Source: Bacteroidota bacterium
Lineage (GTDB): Bacteria > Bacteroidota > Bacteroidia > Chitinophagales > Chitinophagaceae
Length of the DNA stretch: 64,000 bases
Assembly (NCBI GenBank): GCA_029573235.1
Contig: JAKQGX010000026.1
Span: 62,001 to 126,000 of the forward strand
Direction of reading: 5' to 3'
Of the stretch, positions 9,053 to 20,300 are shown one piece after another. A program made the translations under genes and the position numbers. Numbering within the stretch: position 1 is the first letter of the stretch; every line of letters begins with the position of its first letter. The notes under the pieces were generated by a model that saw only the letters and a program-made list of their open reading frames with translations, did no database searches and had not been told where the DNA came from.

Positions 9053-10132
9053 TTAAATGCTTTTATCAGCTGTAGCCGTTAGATTTTCTTTTTCTACGTT
9101 CCCTTTTCGCATCAATGGATTAGCAGTGTTTTCTTTATATTGCTTGCGCTGGCGGAATAAATCAATAGCTTGAAAAACGGCTTCACGAAAGGAACTTTCG
9201 TCGGCTACATTTTTACCCGCAATATCGAATGCAGTGCCATGGTCGGGTGAGGTGCGGATAACTGGCAGCCCCGCCGTATAGTTTACACCTTCGCCTTGCG
9301 CCAATGTTTTAAAAGGAATTAGGCCTTGGTCGTGATACATGGCTAATACCGCATCAAAATGACGGTAATGCCCACGGCTAAAAAAGGCATCCGCTCCATA
9401 AGGGCCAAAAGCAAGCAGTCCTTGTTGCTGGAAACTATCTATTAAAGGACGAATGATTTGCTGCTCTTCCGTACCTATTTGTCCCTCATCGCCCGAATGG
9501 GGGTTGAGCCCCAACACGGCTATCTTGGGGCGGTCTATCCCAAAATCTTTGACGAGGGTTTCTTTGAGTATTAGCACCTTTGAAATGATACGTTCTTTGG
9601 TAATATAGCCGGCTACCTTTGCCACAGGAACATGTTCGGTAACGAGCCCCACACGCAAGGTGTGGCTGTATAGCAACATCAGCACATCTTTAGCGCCAAA
9701 TTTTTCTTTAAAAAATGGAGTGTGTCCGGTGAAAGGAAAATCGTTGGTAGCAGTATTGCTTTTATGAATGGGGGCAGTTACCAAGGCATCTATCTGTCCA
9801 TCTTTGAGGCATTGCGCGGCTACTTGCAAAGAGCGAATCGCATATTTGCCTCCGGTATCGGTGAGTACTCCGGGCTGTATGGGTACTTCTTCATCCCAAC
9901 AGTTGAAGATGTTGATTTGTTTGAGGTTTAGTTTGGTGAGGTCTTTGGTGCTGCTAAAGTTGAACGCATTTTCTTCCACTACACGGCGGTAATAGTTGAT
10001 GACTTTATTGGAAGCAAATACAACGGGCGAGCACAAGTCCAGCATTCGGTTGTCGGAAAATGTTTTGATGATTATCTCCGGCCCGATTCCATTGATGTCG
10101 CCTATTGTGATGCCTATTATTGGTTTTTCCAT
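9053..10132 (-). CDS. pdxA: 4-hydroxythreonine-4-phosphate dehydrogenase
   Basis: 359 residues. PdxA oxidises 4-phosphooxy-threonine in the DXP-dependent pyridoxal phosphate pathway. Seen here: GITIGDINGIGPEI at the N-terminus, TAPIHK, FPFTGHTPFF, and the three metal-binding histidines at about 167 (TEHVPV), 212 (NPHSGDEG) and 267 (MYHDQG), then TSPDHGTAFDIAG. The protein is about 30 residues longer than E. coli PdxA because of a polar C-terminal tail. It lies 84 bp downstream of the leucyl aminopeptidase on the same strand, so co-transcription is possible. Confidence 0.95.
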   Translation of the reverse strand: MEKPIIGITIGDINGIGPEIIIKTFSDNRMLDLCSPVVFASNKVINYYRRVVEENAFNFSSTKDLTKLNLKQINIFNCWDEEVPIQPGVLTDTGGKYAIRSLQVAAQCLKDGQIDALVTAPIHKSNTATNDFPFTGHTPFFKEKFGAKDVLMLLYSHTLRVGLVTEHVPVAKVAGYITKERIISKVLILKETLVKDFGIDRPKIAVLGLNPHSGDEGQIGTEEQQIIRPLIDSFQQQGLLAFGPYGADAFFSRGHYRHFDAVLAMYHDQGLIPFKTLAQGEGVNYTAGLPVIRTSPDHGTAFDIAGKNVADESSFREAVFQAIDLFRQRKQYKENTANPLMRKGNVEKENLTATADKSI

Positions 10133-10216
10133 GATGATAGTATTGAATAGTCACTTGGCTACGTGTAAAAAAGTAGCACGGCAAAGTTCCTAACAAAAAT
10201 CCAAAAGTATCATTAA

Positions 10217-11653
10217 TTAATTCCGGGTATAGTTTCTTAGGAAATCGAGCATCATACGAATACCATATCCGGTGCCGCCTGCGGGGGTATATCCTTTTTT
10301 ACTTAAGCTAAAGGAAACGCCTGCAATATCAAAATGCATCCAAGGATAATCGGTGAAATGCTCTAGGAATTTACCCGCAGTGATGGCACCACCGCTAGGT
10401 CCTCCAATGTTTTTTAAGTCGGCAAAATCAGATTTGATAAGTTCGCCATATTCATCCCAAAGGGGATATTCTACCAATCGTTCATATTGTTCAAAGCCAC
10501 TTTTCTTAAAGGACTCTTTGGTGGCGTCATCGGCAGTACCCATGCATACGATGCCCACATCGCCCACTGCTACCGAGGCTGCGCCGGTGAGGGTTGCAAA
10601 GTCCACAACGAGTTCGGGCTTGTATCGTTTAGCCCAATGTAAAGCATCTCCCAACACCAGCCTTCCTTCCGCATCGGTATTTAATACCTCTACTGTAGTG
10701 CCGCTATACATGGTGATGATATCGCCGGGTACATAGGCATTCTCTCCCGGGCGGTTATCGGTTGCCGGCACCAAGGCAATGACATGCAGTGGTAGTTTCA
10801 TTTGGGCAATCGCATACATCGTACCGGTTACCACTGCGGCACCACTCATATCACTCTTCATTCGATCCATAGAGGCGGGTGTAGGCTTAAGTGATAAACC
10901 ACCTGTATCATACACGATGCCTTTTCCCACTAGTACAATGGGTCGTTTGTTCAAAGGCTTGGCAGGCTTGTATTCCATCACGCTGAAGGTGGGCGGTTGC
11001 TGGCTGCCGCGGTTTACGGCTAAGATGCCTCCCATCTTTTCTTTTGTTATTTGCGCTTTGGTAAGAGTGGTTGTTTTGAATCCGGCTTTCTTGCCCAACC
11101 CGGCTATTTCTTTTGCCAATTGTGTTGCTGATAAATAATTCAACGGTTCATTTACCAAATCACGAGCGCAAAAAATAGCCGCTACTGTAGCCGATAACGT
11201 TGTCAGTTCCGATGTGGTGATGGCGCCTTTATGAAAGCCAATCGTTTTTAATGAAGTAGTTTTTTTCGCAGCATCTTTTCGGTATTTCAGAAATTGATAA
11301 CTGCTCAGTGCCATGCCTTCGGCTAATAAGTAAGCGGCATTGCCCACCTGCGATAAGTTTTGAATGGTAAGGGATTCCAGCTTATTGGCAGCAGCTTGTG
11401 TGTGCATATCCGCACCGGCTTTGCGAATAGCCTCTGCAGTTTGCCATGCGTTTTTCTTAGGTTGGATATAATATAAGTAGGTGAAGTGAGTGTATTGATT
11501 GATGGCAATGACAAACTGTTCACGGTCTATTTTGGTTTTGCAGTAAGCTATTTCCGTTGTGGAAAGAAGGGTTGTTTTTTCAAGTGAAGCGAGGTCATCA
11601 AAGATGATAACATGGTTTTTTTTACCCGGATTTTGAATGATTTTAAACTCCAT
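10217..11653 (-). CDS. Leucyl aminopeptidase, M17 family
   Basis: 478 residues from ATG 11653. A longer frame to 11740 overlaps the divergent rsmA start and is not needed. This cytosolic two-metal exopeptidase trims N-terminal residues of peptides. The catalytic domain (about 160-478) shows VGKGIVYDTGG (Lys244, Asp249), RMKSDMSGAA (Asp268) and NTDAEGRLVLGDAL (Asp327, Glu329, Arg331), the complete M17 active site. The N-terminal domain is weakly conserved, as usual. The gene is divergent from rsmA with about 50 bp between starts. Confidence 0.93.
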   Translation of the reverse strand: MEFKIIQNPGKKNHVIIFDDLASLEKTTLLSTTEIAYCKTKIDREQFVIAINQYTHFTYLYYIQPKKNAWQTAEAIRKAGADMHTQAAANKLESLTIQNLSQVGNAAYLLAEGMALSSYQFLKYRKDAAKKTTSLKTIGFHKGAITTSELTTLSATVAAIFCARDLVNEPLNYLSATQLAKEIAGLGKKAGFKTTTLTKAQITKEKMGGILAVNRGSQQPPTFSVMEYKPAKPLNKRPIVLVGKGIVYDTGGLSLKPTPASMDRMKSDMSGAAVVTGTMYAIAQMKLPLHVIALVPATDNRPGENAYVPGDIITMYSGTTVEVLNTDAEGRLVLGDALHWAKRYKPELVVDFATLTGAASVAVGDVGIVCMGTADDATKESFKKSGFEQYERLVEYPLWDEYGELIKSDFADLKNIGGPSGGAITAGKFLEHFTDYPWMHFDIAGVSFSLSKKGYTPAGGTGYGIRMMLDFLRNYTRN

Positions 11654-11704
11654 GAAAGAAAGAAGATTTTGGAAAATGTTCGATGATGATTGACTTTTGT
11701 AAGG

Positions 11705-12463
11705 ATGCAATATACATTGAAGAAAAGTTTGGGGCAACATTTCTTACAGGACGAAAATGTTTGTAAAAAAATAGTGGCAGCCCTATCGCTTACGCCCGGT
11801 ACGAACCTACTGGAGGTGGGCCCGGGTGGTGGAGCACTCACCAAGTACTTACTTTCTATACCCGATATACACTACAAAGCCATAGAAGTGGATGGAGAAA
11901 AAGTGACCTATTTGCAACAACAATATCCGGCTATACAAGGCAAGCTGCTTCATCAAGATATCTTAGAGGCTACGCAACCCTTCGATACTTCATTCCAAGT
12001 AGTGGGCAACTTTCCCTATAATATTTCTTCTCCCATCATGTTCAAAATATTGGAATGGGAAACGCAGGTTGATGAGGTGATTGGCATGTTTCAAAAAGAA
12101 GTAGCGGTGAGAATTGCCGAAAAGCCCGGCTCTAAGCAATATGGTATCTTGAGTGTGCTCTTACAAACATTCTTTCAAGTGACGTATCTTTTTGATGTAC
12201 ATCAAAACTGTTTTACACCGCCGCCGAAAGTAATGAGTGGTGTGGTTCGTTTTACCAATAGTCGTAATCCCTTTGGCATAGCCGATAAGAAACGATATAT
12301 ACGATTGATAAAGGCTGCCTTCAACCAACGACGAAAAACGCTGCGCAATGCCTGGAAAGGAACATTACCCCCCGATATGTTGCAACAGGATATCATGAAT
12401 AAACGCGCCGAACAATTATCTGTAGCCGATTTTGTAAACATATACCATGCTTGGAACGTATGA
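11705..12463 (+). CDS. rsmA: 16S rRNA adenine(1518/1519)-N6 dimethyltransferase
   Basis: 252 residues from ATG 11705 (a TTG at 11690 would add five residues). It dimethylates two adenosines in the 3' hairpin of 16S rRNA during small-subunit assembly. Motifs: SLGQHFL at the N-terminus, the SAM-binding LEVGPGGGALT (about 36-46) and the catalytic NFPY at 102-105, followed by FTPPPKV and the C-terminal RRKTLRN helix. The stop codon overlaps the next start (ATGA at 12460-12463), which implies translational coupling to the dehydrogenase gene. Confidence 0.96.
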   Translation: MQYTLKKSLGQHFLQDENVCKKIVAALSLTPGTNLLEVGPGGGALTKYLLSIPDIHYKAIEVDGEKVTYLQQQYPAIQGKLLHQDILEATQPFDTSFQVVGNFPYNISSPIMFKILEWETQVDEVIGMFQKEVAVRIAEKPGSKQYGILSVLLQTFFQVTYLFDVHQNCFTPPPKVMSGVVRFTNSRNPFGIADKKRYIRLIKAAFNQRRKTLRNAWKGTLPPDMLQQDIMNKRAEQLSVADFVNIYHAWNV

Positions 12464-13401
12464 TGGGAAAGGTATTGATAGCAGCACCCGTACATCCTGT
12501 TTTGACAAACAGATTACTTCAACTGGGGTTTGAGTTGGTGCTTGCATTGGATATTAAACAAGCTACTGCACCGGAGTTGGTAACATCAGTAGTGGGCATC
12601 ATCACCTCTACACGCTTGCAATTGGATAAAGCATTGCTGGATGCCGCACCTCAACTGCAATGGATTGGAAGAATGGGATCCGGTATGGAAGTCATCGACG
12701 TTGCATATGCTACGGCAAAAGGAGTTACTTGCTTTAGTAGTCCCGATGGGAATGCCAATGCAGTTGGTGAACATGCTTTAGGGTTATTATTATCCTTGAC
12801 CAAAAACATCCAAAAAAGTAGTCTGCAAGTGATGAAAGGAAAATGGCTGCGGGAAGAAAACAGAGGACTCGAATTGGAGGGAAAAACGATAGGCATCATT
12901 GGCTTTGGGCACACAGGAAAAGCCTTTGTAAAAAAACTTCGTGGCTTTGACATGAATATTTTGGTGTACGATAAGTACCAACAAGACCCGACAGAAGAGC
13001 AAGTAACTTTTTGTGATGACTTATCATTGATATATCAACAGGCTGAAATCATCAGCTTTCATGTGCCTTTGCAAGAAGATACCCATCATTATTTCAATAA
13101 TGATTTTCTGCAGCAACTAAAAAACAATATCATATTATTGAACACTTCCCGCGGTACGGTAGTCGAAACAACGACACTCGAAACAGGATTGGAGACAGGA
13201 AAAATAATAGCTGCCGGTCTTGATGTTTTTGAAGAAGAACCTCCCGCTCAAATGAGTAATAAAATATTGGAAAAATTCCAACAAGTATCTCTACGAAGTA
13301 ATGTAATTATAACCCCTCATATAGCTGGTTATACTCATGATGCACTCTATAAAATGAGCCGTATTCTTGCTGAAAAAATCACCCTTTTGAGTAACGATTA
13401 A
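12460..13401 (+). CDS. D-2-hydroxyacid dehydrogenase (phosphoglycerate dehydrogenase-like)
   Basis: 313 residues from the ATG overlapping the rsmA stop. The fold is the D-isomer-specific 2-hydroxyacid dehydrogenase type. It has the NAD-binding glycine motif TIGIIGFGHTGKAF (about 143-156) and the catalytic triad Arg231 (NTSRGTVV), Glu260 (DVFEEEPP) and His287 (TPHIAGYT). It lacks the ACT domain of long SerA enzymes. The substrate cannot be fixed from sequence; 3-phosphoglycerate or glyoxylate/hydroxypyruvate are the usual alternatives. Confidence 0.9.
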   Translation: MMGKVLIAAPVHPVLTNRLLQLGFELVLALDIKQATAPELVTSVVGIITSTRLQLDKALLDAAPQLQWIGRMGSGMEVIDVAYATAKGVTCFSSPDGNANAVGEHALGLLLSLTKNIQKSSLQVMKGKWLREENRGLELEGKTIGIIGFGHTGKAFVKKLRGFDMNILVYDKYQQDPTEEQVTFCDDLSLIYQQAEIISFHVPLQEDTHHYFNNDFLQQLKNNIILLNTSRGTVVETTTLETGLETGKIIAAGLDVFEEEPPAQMSNKILEKFQQVSLRSNVIITPHIAGYTHDALYKMSRILAEKITLLSND

Positions 13402-13463
13402 AAAAATGTAAAATTTCTGTGCAAAATATTTTTCAGTCTGTGATTTCTTTTAACAGGAAATTT

Positions 13464-13471
13464 TATCTTTA
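13464..13471 (+). promoter_or_regulatory. Candidate -7 element of the TonB receptor operon
   Basis: TATCTTTA matches TAnnTTTG at seven of eight positions and lies 37 nt before the ATG. The -33 element is weak (TTT about 17 nt upstream). Confidence 0.35.
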
Positions 13472-13507
13472 CCCTTTGATTACGTTAATAAAACACTAAA
13501 TAATTGT

Positions 13508-16500
13508 ATGGCAAAGTTGTTACGAAGCATCTTGTTATTGCTGTTTGTAGGTATATACGGTACTGCATTTGCACAGACCGGTGCCATATCCGGTAAGGTA
13601 TTGTATGAAACCAAGCAACCGGTTATTGGGGCTATTGTAGAAGTAAGTCAAGGGGGTGTTGTGCGCGGTGGTGCTGCTACCGATGAGGATGGGCAATATG
13701 TTATCAAACCGTTGAATCCGGGGACCGACTATCAAATAACGGTAAAGTTTACCGGCTATCAAGAAGAACGTTTAACCAAAGTGCAAATCACGGCTGACCG
13801 TACCACATACCAAAACTTTAATTTGAAAGTAAACGCTACCGAAAGAGAAGTAGTAAATATCGTTGAATATAAAGTGCCGTTAATCAAAAAAGATGAGCCA
13901 GGTGTTTCTCAAACAATTACCGGGGAGCAATTTAGTAAAATGGCTACTCGTAATACTACGGATGCCGTTTCTCTTTCCGGTGGTACCTATCAAGCAAAAA
14001 GCGGTTCTGCTGTAAGTATCGGTGGTGCACGTGCCAATGGTACACTATACATTATTGATGGGGTACAAGTAAGTGGTGCTAGCGGTACCAACTTCGCACC
14101 GGGTGCAATCGATCAAATCTCAACCATGGTATCCGGGCTTCCTGCCAAATTTGGAGATGCCCTTGGGGGTGTAGTAAGCATTACTACTAAAGGAGCTTCG
14201 CCTACCCATATGGGTAGCGTAGGTGCCGAGCACTCCGTAGAAGGATACAACCACAACTTAGTGTTCTTTAACCTAACGGGTCCATTGATAAAAAAGAAGG
14301 CAGATTCTTTAGGTAGAAAAAAGCCATTGGTGGGTTATGCTTTAGCGGGACAATATTTATATGACAGCGACAATGACCCCAACTACTACAGAAATTATTA
14401 TGTGAAATCTGATAAACTTAACGAATTAAGAGAACGCCCCATCGTACTTGCTTCCAGTACTACCGGTATTCCTGATTTGCGTTATGGAACCGAATATGTT
14501 ACAGCATCTGATTTATATACACAAAAAAGACGCATCAATGCACAAACCCAAAACATCAGAGGAAATGCCAATTTAGATTTCCAAGTTTCAGACCAAGCTA
14601 ACTTGAGAGTGGGTGGTAACTATTCTTATAACACTGGACGCTCATATAGCAATGGTTTAAGTTTGTTTGCACCGGATGCTATTCCTATTGGGAAGTCTTA
14701 TACCGGACGTGGATTTATTCGCTACTCTCAACGTTTGGGTAAACCGGCAGCATTTAGAGGAGAAGAAACCAAATCTTCTTTAATTACTAATGCCTACTAC
14801 TCTGTACAAGCAGACTATCAAGTAGATTATAGCGAGTCACAAGACAAGAACCACAAAAAGAATCCATTCTATTATAACTATGTTGGTAAGTTCGACACCA
14901 AATACCAAACATTATACGCTCCAATGGTAGATTCTATTAATGGAAAAGAAATACCTGTGATTGGAGTGCAGACTTATTTGATGCCAACAGGAGTAGAATT
15001 TACTCGCTCTGAAAGAAACCCTTACTTGGCAAACTATACCTCTCAGATTTATGACATCCTCAATACATATACTGGCAGTGGTCCCAGTAGTTTATCTCAA
15101 ATCCAACAATTCCGTGGTTTGCTAAACGGTGACCAACCATCTAGTGTATATAATATATATAGCAACGTTGGCACAGGGCTGTCCGGTTTTAGTTACGGAA
15201 CTACAGAGCAGTTCGCTTTCCAAGTAGATGCCTCGTTTGATTTGAACACCAAAAAGACACGTCATGCTATTGAGTTTGGTTTGTATTACCAACAACGTTC
15301 TGAAAGAGGCTTTGCGTTTGGCAGAGGCGGTGGGTCTGTAAGTATTTGGAATGCGATGAGATTAATGCAAAACCAACACTTGTTGAGCTTAGATCTTAGC
15401 AATCCTACTTTTATTAAAGATGGTAAGCAATATAGTGCTCAAGATGTAGAAAATGGAACTGTAATCATTGGTCCTAATGATACTGCTATTTTTAACCCTC
15501 GTTTTGATGCTGCTTCACAAGCTACCTTTAGCAAAAATCTTCGTAAAAAATTAGGTCTTGATCCGAATGGTGTAGATTACCTAAACATTGATGGGTTAGA
15601 TCCATCGTTGTTCTCACTCGACTTGTTCTCTCCGGATGAATTGTTGAACAGCGGTAATCGCTTTGTTAACTATTATGGTTATGACTATACCGGAAAAAGA
15701 GTCAATGGTCAAATCAACTTTAATGATTGGTTTACGAAAAAAGATGCCAATGGAAACTACACCAGAGAAGTAGGTGCCTTCCGCCCAAGCTATATGGCTG
15801 GTTATATCATGGATAAATTTGAATTGCCTAACAATACATTGTTCAATATCGGCGTTCGTATTGAACGATTTGATGCGAATACAAAAATGTTGAAAGATCC
15901 ATATTCACTATATGCAGTTGAAACCGTTGGAACTTCTAAAGCACAAAACCTAATAAATGGTGGTACGCCTTCTAATATGGGTAGCAACTATGTGGTATAT
16001 GTAGCCGACAACACAGCTGCAGTACCGGAAGTAGTAGGGTATCGTAACGGAGACGATTGGTACGATCCGTATGGTCGCCCTATGGCTGATCCTTCTGACA
16101 TCCAACGTTTGTATAGTGATGGTCGTCCTCCACAACCCTTCTTACAAAGAAATAATATCGATGGTACACGTTCATTAACAATGAAGGACTCTACCTATAA
16201 TCCGAACAGCTCGTTTACGGATTATAAACCACAAGTAAATGCAATGCCTCGTCTTTCATTTACGTTCCCGATTGCAGATCAATCTATGTTCTATGCACAC
16301 TATGATGTGGTGGTACAACGTCCAAAATCATCCAGTCAAATTTTTGCTACACCGTACGATTATTATTATCTCACTCAAAATGCCTCCTCTGTAATTCCTA
16401 ATCCAGGATTGAAACCAGAAAAGAAATTTGACTACGAATTAGGATTCCAACAAGCATTGAATACCTATTCTGCAGTAACCATTTCCGGACGTTATACGGA

Positions 16501-17296
16501 ACGTAAAGACATGATACAAGTAAGACCTTACTTGTACGCATGGCCAACCACTTACTACACTTATGGTAACCGTGACTTCTCTACAACCAAACAATTTATT
16601 CTTAAATATGACCTAAGAAGAATTGAACACCTTAGCATGATTCTTACATATACCCTTTCTTTTGCTGAAGGTTCCGGCTCTAGTGCAAACGAATCCGGTG
16701 CATTGTTGCAAAACTTGATAGGGGCGCAACTTCCGAACATGCGCTTTGGCTTCCCATTAAATGTGGATTCTAGACATGGTATCAACCTTAACTTAGATTA
16801 CCGTTATGACAGAGGAGAAGGACCTGTCATTGCAGACAAACACATTTTTGAAAATATGGGCTTGAACTTCACTTTCAGAGCTAGAAGCGGTGAGCCTTAT
16901 ACGAAGTATCTCAATGTTGTAAGCAATACTATTCAAGGGGGTGTACAACAATCTCGTTTGCCTTGGCACTATATGCTGGATGCTAGATTGGAAAAACAAT
17001 TTGACATCTATATAGGACGTAAGAAAGACGAAGGGGCATCTGCAAAAAAACCACTCGGGTTGATGGCCTTCATGTATGTTACCAATATCCTTAATACACG
17101 CGATGTGTTAGGTGTTTATAACTATACCGGTCGTCCTGATGATAACGGATATCTTACTTCTGCCAACGGACAGCAAGTGATGAATAACCAAATTAACCCA
17201 CAAGGATATTACGACTTATATTCTATTTCAATGCAAAACCCTGGTTATCTTAATAACCCTCGCAGAATTAATCTAGGTATTCAGTTAAACTTCTAA
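13508..17296 (+). CDS. TonB-dependent receptor with N-terminal carboxypeptidase-regulatory domain
   Basis: 1,262 residues. The signal peptide (cleavage near FAQTG) is followed by a carboxypeptidase-regulatory-like domain (about 25-105, GAISGKVLYETKQPV). The plug domain (about 130-230) contains SIGGARANGTLYIIDGVQV and GLPAKFGDALGGVVSITT. The 22-strand-type barrel ends in the canonical aromatic LGIQLNF. It is an energy-coupled outer-membrane transporter of unknown substrate. It is not a SusC/SusD pair: the next gene encodes a large T9SS-type exoprotein rather than a SusD lipoprotein, and a PorV/PorQ-like barrel follows. Spacing of 32 bp to the next gene indicates an operon. Confidence 0.92.
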   Translation: MAKLLRSILLLLFVGIYGTAFAQTGAISGKVLYETKQPVIGAIVEVSQGGVVRGGAATDEDGQYVIKPLNPGTDYQITVKFTGYQEERLTKVQITADRTTYQNFNLKVNATEREVVNIVEYKVPLIKKDEPGVSQTITGEQFSKMATRNTTDAVSLSGGTYQAKSGSAVSIGGARANGTLYIIDGVQVSGASGTNFAPGAIDQISTMVSGLPAKFGDALGGVVSITTKGASPTHMGSVGAEHSVEGYNHNLVFFNLTGPLIKKKADSLGRKKPLVGYALAGQYLYDSDNDPNYYRNYYVKSDKLNELRERPIVLASSTTGIPDLRYGTEYVTASDLYTQKRRINAQTQNIRGNANLDFQVSDQANLRVGGNYSYNTGRSYSNGLSLFAPDAIPIGKSYTGRGFIRYSQRLGKPAAFRGEETKSSLITNAYYSVQADYQVDYSESQDKNHKKNPFYYNYVGKFDTKYQTLYAPMVDSINGKEIPVIGVQTYLMPTGVEFTRSERNPYLANYTSQIYDILNTYTGSGPSSLSQIQQFRGLLNGDQPSSVYNIYSNVGTGLSGFSYGTTEQFAFQVDASFDLNTKKTRHAIEFGLYYQQRSERGFAFGRGGGSVSIWNAMRLMQNQHLLSLDLSNPTFIKDGKQYSAQDVENGTVIIGPNDTAIFNPRFDAASQATFSKNLRKKLGLDPNGVDYLNIDGLDPSLFSLDLFSPDELLNSGNRFVNYYGYDYTGKRVNGQINFNDWFTKKDANGNYTREVGAFRPSYMAGYIMDKFELPNNTLFNIGVRIERFDANTKMLKDPYSLYAVETVGTSKAQNLINGGTPSNMGSNYVVYVADNTAAVPEVVGYRNGDDWYDPYGRPMADPSDIQRLYSDGRPPQPFLQRNNIDGTRSLTMKDSTYNPNSSFTDYKPQVNAMPRLSFTFPIADQSMFYAHYDVVVQRPKSSSQIFATPYDYYYLTQNASSVIPNPGLKPEKKFDYELGFQQALNTYSAVTISGRYTERKDMIQVRPYLYAWPTTYYTYGNRDFSTTKQFILKYDLRRIEHLSMILTYTLSFAEGSGSSANESGALLQNLIGAQLPNMRFGFPLNVDSRHGINLNLDYRYDRGEGPVIADKHIFENMGLNFTFRARSGEPYTKYLNVVSNTIQGGVQQSRLPWHYMLDARLEKQFDIYIGRKKDEGASAKKPLGLMAFMYVTNILNTRDVLGVYNYTGRPDDNGYLTSANGQQVMNNQINPQGYYDLYSISMQNPGYLNNPRRINLGIQLNF

Positions 17297-17328
17297 AATT
17301 ACTAAGCACAAAAATCCAGTAGTAAATT

Positions 17329-20300
17329 ATGATTAGCAATAAAATGAAAACCTTAGTAGCCATTGTAGCACTTACTGCGGGCTTCGCAGATAGCTACGCA
17401 TTACCTACTATTGGTATGAAGGGACAGAAGCAGGTGTTAAAATCAACTGCTGCAGATTGTAATCCTGCAACAGCCGCAATTGACTTGGATATAAACAACG
17501 TAAAAGCACGTTTGATGACAGGTGGCGATATGTGGTGGGATCAAGGTACTAGTAATGCAGCTTATGAAATACCTAAAGGGTCACGTAAGAATGCCTTATT
17601 TGCTGGCTCTTGCTGGGTCGGAGGCATTCAGAATGGTTCTCTTAAAGTAGCTGCGCAATTGTTTAGAGGTGCAGGTAATGACTACTGGCCTGGGCCATTA
17701 AACTACAACGGAGGTACCTACGAAATTTCTAAGAATACTTGTAACGAATGGGATAAGTTTTGGAAATTAGACCGTGTATTAGTAAATGAGTGGAAGGAGT
17801 TAACCAAATCAGGTGATAGAAATCTTATCAGTAATTATAAGATTGAAAAATTCCGTAAAATATGGGAATGGCCTGCTCGTGGTAATGGATTAGGCACTGA
17901 GCCCAATCAGCCCACCAATGCAAACGATTGGAAAGCGGTTGGTTCTACGAATTCGGTTTTAGAAATGGATGATCGTGATTACGCACCATTTATCAATAAC
18001 AATGTGCAAGGTATAGACAACCCACAAGATGTTTATAACCCTGAGTTGGGCGACTATCCTAACATGGAAGACCCGGGTCGTGGTGACCAAATGGTTTGGT
18101 GGGTATTTAACGACCGTGGTAATACCAAACTTCAAACCAAAAGTGAATCCATAGGTTTAGAAATTCAAACCTCTGCCTTTGCTTTTTCTACAAAAGATTT
18201 TTTGAACGACGCTACTTTCTATAACTATCGTGTTATCAACCGGGCCGGTCTTACGTTAGATAGTGCTTATATGGCTACTTGGACAGATGCCGATTTAGGA
18301 TATGCGTTTGATGACTATATTGGTAGTGATACCGCTCGCGGTTTAGGAATACTATATAATGCTACGAACATTGATGGTCATGGTGAACCTACTTCTTATG
18401 GATCGAATCCTCCGATGGTTGGTGTTGACTTCTTTATTGGCCCTCAACGCTATTTCATCAACCCACTAACCGGTAAAGAAGATACGGTTAAGTTGAAGAT
18501 GCAATCGTTTACTTATTTCGTAAACAGTAGCCCCATTGCAGAGCTTTCTGACCCTAACAACGGTGTTGAAGTATATTTTTATATGACAGGCTCTCGTCGT
18601 AATGGTCAGTTATTCAACTATGACTTCGACGGAACTGCCGGTGTGCCTTGTAGTGGTCTCGGTTCCGGCAATCCTATAAAATTCGTTTTTGCCGGCGATG
18701 TAAATTCTGGTTGGTCTGAGTGTGTTTGTCAGAACGTACCGGGTGATCGTCGTTTTATCCACTCTGCTGGTCCTTTCCAATTAAGACCGGGTGATGTAAA
18801 TGATATTATCATAGGTGCAGTTTGGGTAGCTAATGCAGGGGGTTGTCCTGTAGGTAATTTTAAGAAAATTCGTGTAGCAGATGATTTAACACAAGACCTT
18901 TTTGATAATAATTTTAAAACTATCGAAGGTCCGGAAACGCCAAGAGTGGTTTATCGTGAAATGGATAGAAAAGTTATTTTCTATCTACAAAATGATAGAA
19001 ATAGTACCAACTTCATGGAGAAATACGGTTACGAACCAGATTCTGCCAAATACTCCGTACGTGTTTCTAAAGCATCAAGATTAGGATATACCGGAAAAGA
19101 TACCTTATATCAATTTGAAGGCTATCGCGTATTCCAATTGAAAAATGCTTTGATTACTCCTGCACAAATATTTGATGAAAATGGAAAATTAAATGAGTCT
19201 GTTGCAAAAGAAGTTTTCCAATGTGATATTAGAAATGGTGTTTCTCAAATTGTAAACTGGAACAAGAATATTGACATAGATGGTTGTGATTCATGCTATA
19301 CGCCTGTTATCAAAGTTAATGGTAGCGACACAGGCATAGCACACAGTTTTGAAATTATTCAGGATGCCTTTGCTGAAGGTGATGATAAACGTTTAGTGAA
19401 CTATAAAACATATTATTTCATTGCCATAGCATACGCATATAACAACTTTGCCAACTTTAGCCCGCTTAATGAACCAGGCACTCAAGACAAACCATATATT
19501 GAAAGTGCCCATGGACCGGGAGGCTCTCCATTAGGAGATCAAATTTTAGCTGTGATGCCGAATCCTGCAAATGGTAATATGGGCACTGTGCTAAATGCGG
19601 ATTATGGTAGTGGTGTTGTTATCACACAGTTAGAAGGTAAAGGTAACGGTGGTTTGGATATACAAATGAGTGCCTTCTCTGAAAACGAAGCTATGTCTGC
19701 AGCAAATGGTTATCAGGCTGTAAAACCCATCTACGACAGTGGACGTGGTCCTGTTCGAGTAAAGGTTATTGACCCATTGAAAGTACAACCTGGGCAATGG
19801 CGCTTATATTTAATGAAAGACCCAGCTGCTACGGGTAATTTCTCTGAAAAGGCTCCTTCTCCAGATACATCAGCTAATAACATTATTGCTGAGAATGCCA
19901 AATGGGCCTTGGTTCGCAATGGTGATATTACTAATCCAATATATAGCGAGCGCAACTTAGATGCACTGAACGAACAGATTATTGAACAATATGGTTTGTC
20001 ACTATCTATCAATCAAACAGTAGCTGCTGGTTATAGCCAAGTGAGTAAAGCACAAAATGGTAATAACAATGGATATATTACATCGGATATTACTTATGAA
20101 AACGCTGGACAATTATGGCTTGCCGGTGTTCCTGATGGGGAAAAAGAATCTCCTTTAAACTGGATTAGAAGTGGTGGTTATGCTCGCAGATCTACAGATC
20201 CACCTGTGCCTTGTAATGCAAACGATAATGCATCTGACACGATGCAGTTTTATGAAAACATGTTCTCCAACAACGCACAGGTAGCAGCTTCATGGGCTCC

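Noticed and set aside
12451-12459. TTG start for the 2-hydroxyacid dehydrogenase three codons before the ATG
   Set aside because: The ATG at 12460 overlaps the rsmA stop in the common ATGA arrangement and is the simpler start.
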